From Stictocephala bisonia (Eukaryota > Arthropoda > Insecta > Hemiptera > Membracidae), in NCBI GenBank assembly GCA_035578905.1, contig JAQJVL010000147.1, positions 1,592,906-1,656,905 of the forward strand: a stretch of 64,000 bases of DNA. Reading direction: 5' to 3'. Below the pieces are notes generated by a model, which was not told the DNA's origin, searched no databases, and saw nothing but the letters and a program-made list of their open reading frames with translations. Position 1 is the stretch's first letter; each line of letters begins with the position of its first letter. Both the position numbers and the translations under genes were made by a program. Shown here piece after piece: positions 59,601 to 64,000 of this stretch.

Positions 59601-59650
59601 CGTAGGCCTCTTGCTAGCCTAGTGGTTAGCACTTCTGCTTTATTTATAAA
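59601..59650 (+). repeat. SINE head fragment
   Basis: CTCTTGCTAGCCTAGTGGTT followed by AGCAC matches the A-box part of the SINE at 9526-9606 in its inverse. The B box is not preserved. Confidence 0.5.
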
Positions 59651-59911
59651 GGGTGAAAAGGTTCTTGTCTTTATAAAGCTAGACATTTAAGAAAAAAGTA
59701 ATATTGCTGATCAAAGGGATAGATGAGTCGAATTTTATCACTGACAAATGATGACCCACCTACCCGCCCATTAACGTACTAGCAGAAACGACTTATTTTA
59801 ATGGGTATTTATCTAGTTTTAGTTACTAGGTTTAGGCCATTAGTAGCACAGTGCCTAAACCTGGTAGAGTGGTGTGGAGATTACAGGAGATAGGTTCTAT
59901 GCTTGATCCCC

Positions 59912-60695
59912 TTAACCCACGATAGGGCGCGTTAGATGATATCTAACAAAAAAAATAGTTACATTGTAAATTTTTTTATTTTTTGTCAAATAAACCTGAA
60001 ACTCCAGCTATGCCACAACCACTAAATAAGGCATGATTTAGGCCCATAACCTTGATGACTAATCACAACAGGAAGGGTGGGGGAGCGTTTGAGTGGAGGT
60101 AGGTCTGCCGCTTTAGTTGCCATCTAGCCATGCGCCTGGATACGTCCCGCTCTAGTATAGGTGCCATCTAGCCTCGCGCCCGTATACGTTCTAAATATTG
60201 TTCTATGGTGTACATTTTATATTTTGTAAATAGTGATTTTATTAGTGTATTTAAGTGTTTTTATATGTATATCAGTTAGTGTAAATATAGTTATTAGTGA
60301 TTTAGTGTCTGCCATGGGTGAAAGACCAAATGACAATTTTATTATAAGTTGGTTAAAGGAAAGTGATCAAAATCTAGACGAATCATTTTGTCTATCGAAC
60401 AGTAACAGTGATGGCCCTTCAGAACGTGATTAACATAAGTCAGACACTGAACAGTGTTTATAAATAATTACAGACACTTCATCAAGAACATTTTAAATAA
60501 ATGACTTTTTTTAATATGTATGCATCATTATTTACAACCATATACATCTAATTGTACATATTTATAACTAATTTAAGCATATAACTTAAGTTAACCATTA
60601 TTTAGGCGCATAAAATAAGAAAATCCTATGTTAGATGGTAGCTATACATGCGACTGTTTATGTAACACTAAGGCACGTGCCCTATCGCGGGTTAA
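59912..60695 (+). mobile_element. piggyBac-like internal-deletion element, TTAA flanked
   Basis: TTAA at 59912-59915 and 60692-60695 flank an element of 776 bp whose ends are CCCACGATAGGGCGCGTTAG and (inverse right) CCCGCGATAGGGCACGTGCC. TTAA duplication and termini beginning CCC are hallmarks of the piggyBac superfamily. Inside, two copies of a subterminal phrase (TGCCATCTAGCC, GCGCC-G-ATACGT) lie at about 60117-60190. An N-terminal transposase fragment follows at 60314. The catalytic core is absent, so the element is non-autonomous. A shorter inverse phrase (TTAGATGGTAGCTATAC) is found near the right end. Confidence 0.85.
60314..60433 (+). pseudogene. piggyBac transposase N-terminal fragment
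   Basis: ATG at 60314 in a good context (GCCATGG) opens MGERPNDNFIISWLKESDQN, then a Ser/Asp/Glu-rich stretch (LSNSNSDGPSERD) and TAA. Acidic, serine-rich N-termini of this kind precede the catalytic domain in piggyBac transposases, which normally are about 550-600 residues. Only 39 residues remain here, directly followed by 3' end sequence, as expected from an internal deletion. The frame also extends upstream to 60233 through a hydrophobic low-complexity run, but the 60314 start has the better context. Confidence 0.6.
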
Positions 60696-61365
60696 GGCTG
60701 TTTGGTCAACAATTATTTTTTAATTTTTTCGATTACAATGTCTTTATATCAGCTATTAAACGCCTCCCAAATAGTTCTTTAATTAAAATTATGTTTATAG
60801 TTATAAAACCATCACTTAAAAGATGCGAATTTGGGCTTTCTTGGTACATAGAGAATTAGGAACTATTTTCCCGATTATTCCCAAATTTAAAAAACAGACC
60901 CTCATAGGACTGGTCTTGCTCTCAGTTATTTTAAATTACGTAATTTTACTGCAAATTAGCAAATTTGATTTTAAATAATTAAAGTTGTATGTTTGTTTTT
61001 ATTTTATTACGACGAGAAATACAGTCTCGTGTTTGGCATTTTATGCTTTTAAATATCACACAATTTACAAAATCGATAAACTTTATACACTCAACTGGGA
61101 TATGTACTTTTACCCGCATGTTATATTACAATCCAATCGCTACGCACACATACAGCGAGACACAGCACCCGCCCCCACAGAATCGCCCTTCATTGACTTC
61201 CTACAATTATACCCCACCTCGTCCAGGGAAGGGGGAGGGGTCGGTGTTTGTGTGTGAGTAACATGGTCAGACGTACAGCTAGCATGCGAAGCGGATTTAA
61301 TTTGTCCCTAATGCCGGCCGAACCACCTTAATACTGACATGGCGTCGATGGACACTACAAGCGAA
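60696..61365. other. Unassigned sequence
   Basis: Two overlapping 90-codon frames at 60985-61261 show no family. GGGAAGGGGGAGGGG near 61227 is a G-rich patch. Confidence 0.4.
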
Positions 61366-61562
61366 GTATGGGATGTCTATGTTGGGTGATAGAGTCCAGA
61401 TGTTCTGTTGGGAGTGAACTGAGTATCAGGCTTGTAAATTACCTGAGAATCAGATCAATACTACGTGGTTTGGACTCCATGTAAAGCTGTAGGTCTTAGT
61501 TGCCCTGGCTACTGGGCTATTAAAAAATGGCCCTTTCTGAGGAACAGTCAAACTTAGTAACC
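61366..61562 (+). repeat. Dispersed retroposon, 5' fragment
   Basis: GTGAACTGAGTATCAGGCTTG, AATACTACGTGGTTTGGACTCC, GTTGCCCTGGCTACTGGGCT and GGCCCTTTCTGAGGAACAG follow the same order as 41430-41580. The 3' half is missing. Confidence 0.85.
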
Positions 61563-62370
61563 AGGCTACACAGGTCACCCTCACTCATCCTAAACTTATG
61601 TAATCATCTATACTCACCTTTAAATACACACAAAGTGTGTTGTGGCAATGGAGTATCGGAACATGTAGACTTCTTTGGCTCATCCCTATCAGTCTTCAGG
61701 CGGCAACTCTTGGCATGGCATCGACCGGACACTGCATGATTTTGTTATTTCCTTGGTTGTTAGTCCGCTGTAACGTAGTCATATTTTTATATTTATTTTA
61801 TTGTCATTTCAATTAGTGTATGTAGTTATGGTCTCTACTTTGTTATTTTGTTCAATATTTATCTTTGTTATTTAGTCCGTAAGTCTTTGTTGTTGAATAT
61901 TTTTACGATTGTTAAGCTTTTAAATTTCTGTTTTACAGTGTATTTATCTTTTGTGTTCCACAGTAACCTAGTCATATTATTACTAGTTTTATCATAGTTA
62001 ATTCGTATCTGTTATTTAGTACCATAGTATTACAATAATGGATGGTGGAATGTTATATCATTCTTATTTATTTTAAAACATCGCTAGCACAGCTATTTAT
62101 TATTTCATCATTTTGTAGATTAACAAATCAGTAATCTTATCATTAAAAAGCATTTTGCACTTTTTTCAAAGCACACTTCTTTCACAACTAAATATGTTTG
62201 TAACTCCCTTATCTGCCTTCCAATAAATTTTGCAAATAAACGAAAAAAAAAATTAAAAAGCATTAGTGAAGGCAGAAGGGAGATTAGGTTCGCACATCAG
62301 TCACACAGCTCACATAGCATAATTGATACATAATTTATGCTTGTCACATTATTGTCTCTTCTGTAAATGG
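61563..62370. other. Possible LINE 3' remnant and unassigned AT-rich sequence
   Basis: The plus strand at 61675-61738 reads FGSSLSVFRRQLLAWHRPD before a stop, loosely like the end of a LINE ORF2, and the T-rich tract after it holds two weakly similar blocks (GTAACGTAGTCATAT near 61773 and GTAACCTAGTCATAT near 61963). Too weak to assign. Confidence 0.25.
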
Positions 62371-62379
62371 TTTATGCCA

Positions 62380-62410
<31 letters not shown>

Positions 62411-62412
62411 AA
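62380..62412. repeat. AAAT microsatellite
   Basis: About eight tandem AAAT/AATA units. It creates the YLFIYLF low-complexity reading on the minus strand. Confidence 0.95.
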
Positions 62413-62544
62413 GAATAAGATTAATGGTTATAAAACCATAATAAATTAAATCTCGGTCCAATACAAATTTGCTTGATGGGTTTGGACCTTGTCCTATAAC
62501 AACGTTTGTGATAATGCCACTAGCGTAAATACATAAAAAAAAAG

Positions 62545-62640
62545 AATAACTGACCCACCTGCCCACCCATACATGCACAGTGGTATTGACCCACCCTCCA
62601 TTCATTCGCAGGGGTACTGATCTATGTGCCTACCAATACA
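62545..62640 (-). repeat. Fragment of the 36-bp minisatellite
   Basis: CTGACCCACCTGCCCACCCATACATGCACAGTGGTATTGACC contains the inverse of the 45885 unit (written here as two half phrases: CTGACCCACC, CCACCCATACATGCACAGTGG); two to three copies decay to the right. Confidence 0.75.
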
Positions 62641-62944
62641 CTTATAGTGGTGTAAAAGGCAGACAACAAATAACTAAGTAAGATCTTAAAATAAGGTGGT
62701 TGACACATTAATTTAGGCTAACTCTTGAACCGGCCTTTAAATCTTTACTGCCAGTTGATTTTTTTGTGCATTTACAGGTTTTTTTCAACAACTAATAAAA
62801 ATTATTATAAACCTTCTAATGTTTGGTATCATTTTAATCATAACTAACCAGGATAATACTACAAAAAATTATGTACAGTGTACTTTTTAGTAAATTAAAA
62901 ATTTTTATATATCAACTGATATCTTGAAAAATGCTCTTTGGAAA

Positions 62945-63135
62945 ACAAGAAAAGGGCTGGAGAATAGCCTTGATAGAGCCCTAATCAGCGAAACCGGGGC
63001 CTTTTTCACCAGGAAGTTGGAGATGCCGTCAGGACCGGGGGCGGTGTTCTTCAGGGTCCTAAGCCTGGCGGCAATATCTAGGTAGGTGATGGGGGCGGTC
63101 AGTGGGTGGTCAGGGAGACCTGCAGGAGGTACCTG
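62945..63135 (-). pseudogene. LINE fragment: linker and start of reverse transcriptase
   Basis: The minus strand reads open through TAPITYLDIAARLRTLKNTA, PGPDGISNFLVKKAPVSLIR and ALSRLFSSPF. The APGPDGI motif marks the beginning of the RT domain in non-LTR elements of the I, R1 and Jockey groups. Endonuclease upstream and RT motifs downstream are absent, so this is an isolated fragment. It is directly joined to a minisatellite at its upstream side. Confidence 0.8.
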
Positions 63136-63144
63136 GAAAGGGGT

Positions 63145-63460
63145 ATAGAGGTGTATGGGTGGGTAGGTGGGTTATCAATGTTTGTGTATGGGTGGCCGAG
63201 TGGGTCACTACCAATGTTTGTGTATGGGCGGGTGGGTGGGTCTATACTAATGTTCATGTATGGGCGGGCAGGTGGGTCAATACCAATGTTTGTGTATGGG
63301 TGATGGTTGGGTCAATACCACTGTGAGTGTATGGGAGGGTGGTTGGGACAATACCACTGTAGGTGTATGGGAGGGTGGTTAGGACAATACCACTGTATGT
63401 GTATGGGAGGGCGGGTGGGTTAATACCACTGTACTTGTATGGGAGGGCGGGTGGTAAATA
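63145..63460 (+). repeat. 36-bp minisatellite, second array (eight to nine copies)
   Basis: Units GTGTATGGGYGGGYGGGTGG plus GTCAATACCAATGTTT/CACTGTAG match the array at 46080-46425 in the same orientation. G-runs are less regular after 63300 (GGGAGGGTGGTTGGG). It lies between two LINE fragments of opposite orientation. Confidence 0.92.
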
Positions 63461-63542
63461 AAAAGAAGCCATCCCTGTCGGTGCAGAAATCATGTATTCC
63501 CGAGTTTGAAGGTTGATAACTAAGAAATTAAGAGTCCGGTGA

Positions 63543-63881
63543 AATACCAGGCAGTCTCGTGCTCTTATCCAAGGACCGGGTCACAGGTACAGCGGAGATC
63601 TTCTGAGCTGTAACCGGGCCAAGGTGAGGGCGGTTACGGGTATGCTGACCGGACACAATCTTCTTAACAGACATATGAAGATTATGGGCCTAACAGAGGA
63701 CTCCACATGTAGGCTCTGTGAGGAGGATGAGGAGAGCTCCATACACATCTTTTGTCATTGTGGAGCTCTCTCATCTCTTAGGTATAGGACTCTGGGTGCC
63801 GCTTTTCTGGAACCAGAGGATATTAGAAGGGCTACACTCGGGGAGATCATGACCTTCATAAGGGGGACTGGTCTCTTGTGA
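63543..63881 (+). pseudogene. LINE ORF2 C-terminus with RNase H end and CCHC motif
   Basis: After a stop at 63540, the frame reads TRQSRALIQGPGHRYSGDLL, SCNRAKVRAVTGMLTGHNLL and then STCRLCEEDEESSIHIFCHC, a C-x2-C-x8-H-x4-C motif. The AVTGMLTGH segment and the CCHC knuckle are typical of the C-terminal part, behind RNase H, of I/R1-like LINEs. The frame ends at TGA 63881, and a short 3' UTR runs to about 63995 (end AAATATTATTATATTGAAAA). The copy is 5' truncated near 63530. Confidence 0.85.
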
Positions 63882-64000
63882 CACTGTCGCCAATCTCGGG
63901 GCGCAAAGGGCCATAGAGTCTAGGCGCAGTGGGCTTGGCGACAGGTCTACAGAACAAGTCTTAAATATTATTATATTGAAAATCCAAAAATAACCAAAAT

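Overview
The window looks like a gene-poor, AT-rich stretch of an arthropod nuclear genome, most likely an insect. The evidence is decayed Jockey-like non-LTR retrotransposons, piggyBac-, hAT- and Harbinger-type DNA transposon remnants, tRNA-derived SINE heads, TTAGG-like interstitial motifs, long tandem arrays and no prokaryotic gene layout. A hemipteran is a reasonable guess but cannot be proven from this sequence alone. No complete protein-coding gene is present; most long open frames are products of tandem repeats or transposon fragments.

Layout. 0-10 kb: two tail-to-tail fragments of one non-LTR family (1-323 and 2057-3500), a hAT transposase remnant (6482-6990), an inverted-repeat element (7750-9164) and a SINE head. 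11-14.3 kb: two long-inverted-repeat (foldback) elements; the second (12661-14226) sits inside a dispersed retroposon. 16.1 kb: an assembly gap flanked by a 34-bp direct repeat. 18-19.6 kb: degenerate satellites, one split by a LINE 3' end. 22-29 kb: local duplications, a GC-rich repeat and a Harbinger-like element with an internal 38-bp array. 31-33.9 kb: a 52-bp satellite of about 55 copies. 36-42 kb: a foldback element, the best candidate host gene (a signal-peptide first exon on the minus strand at 37664-37777 ending at a consensus splice donor beside a CpG-rich segment), a 140-bp tandem array and a possible second first exon at 41132-41150. 43-49 kb: a hAT-type MITE with a near-perfect 8-bp target duplication, a head-to-head 36-bp G-quadruplex-forming minisatellite and a TA-flanked 881-bp palindromic MITE. 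49-54 kb: three minisatellites (57, 53 and 16 bp), the last reading open in all three minus frames. 54.5-64 kb: an element bounded by a repeated CpG motif, a LINE RT pseudogene, a piggyBac internal-deletion derivative bounded by TTAA, and two more LINE fragments around a second array of the 36-bp minisatellite.

The genes do not form a pathway; the window is best read as layered transposon insertion, tandem amplification and palindrome-forming mutation around perhaps one to three host first exons. I found no convincing undescribed biological system. The most distinctive observations are recurrent short, locally templated inverted duplications (two supported by comparison with a homologous unmodified copy), the inverted G4 minisatellite, and several nested insertions whose relative order can be read.
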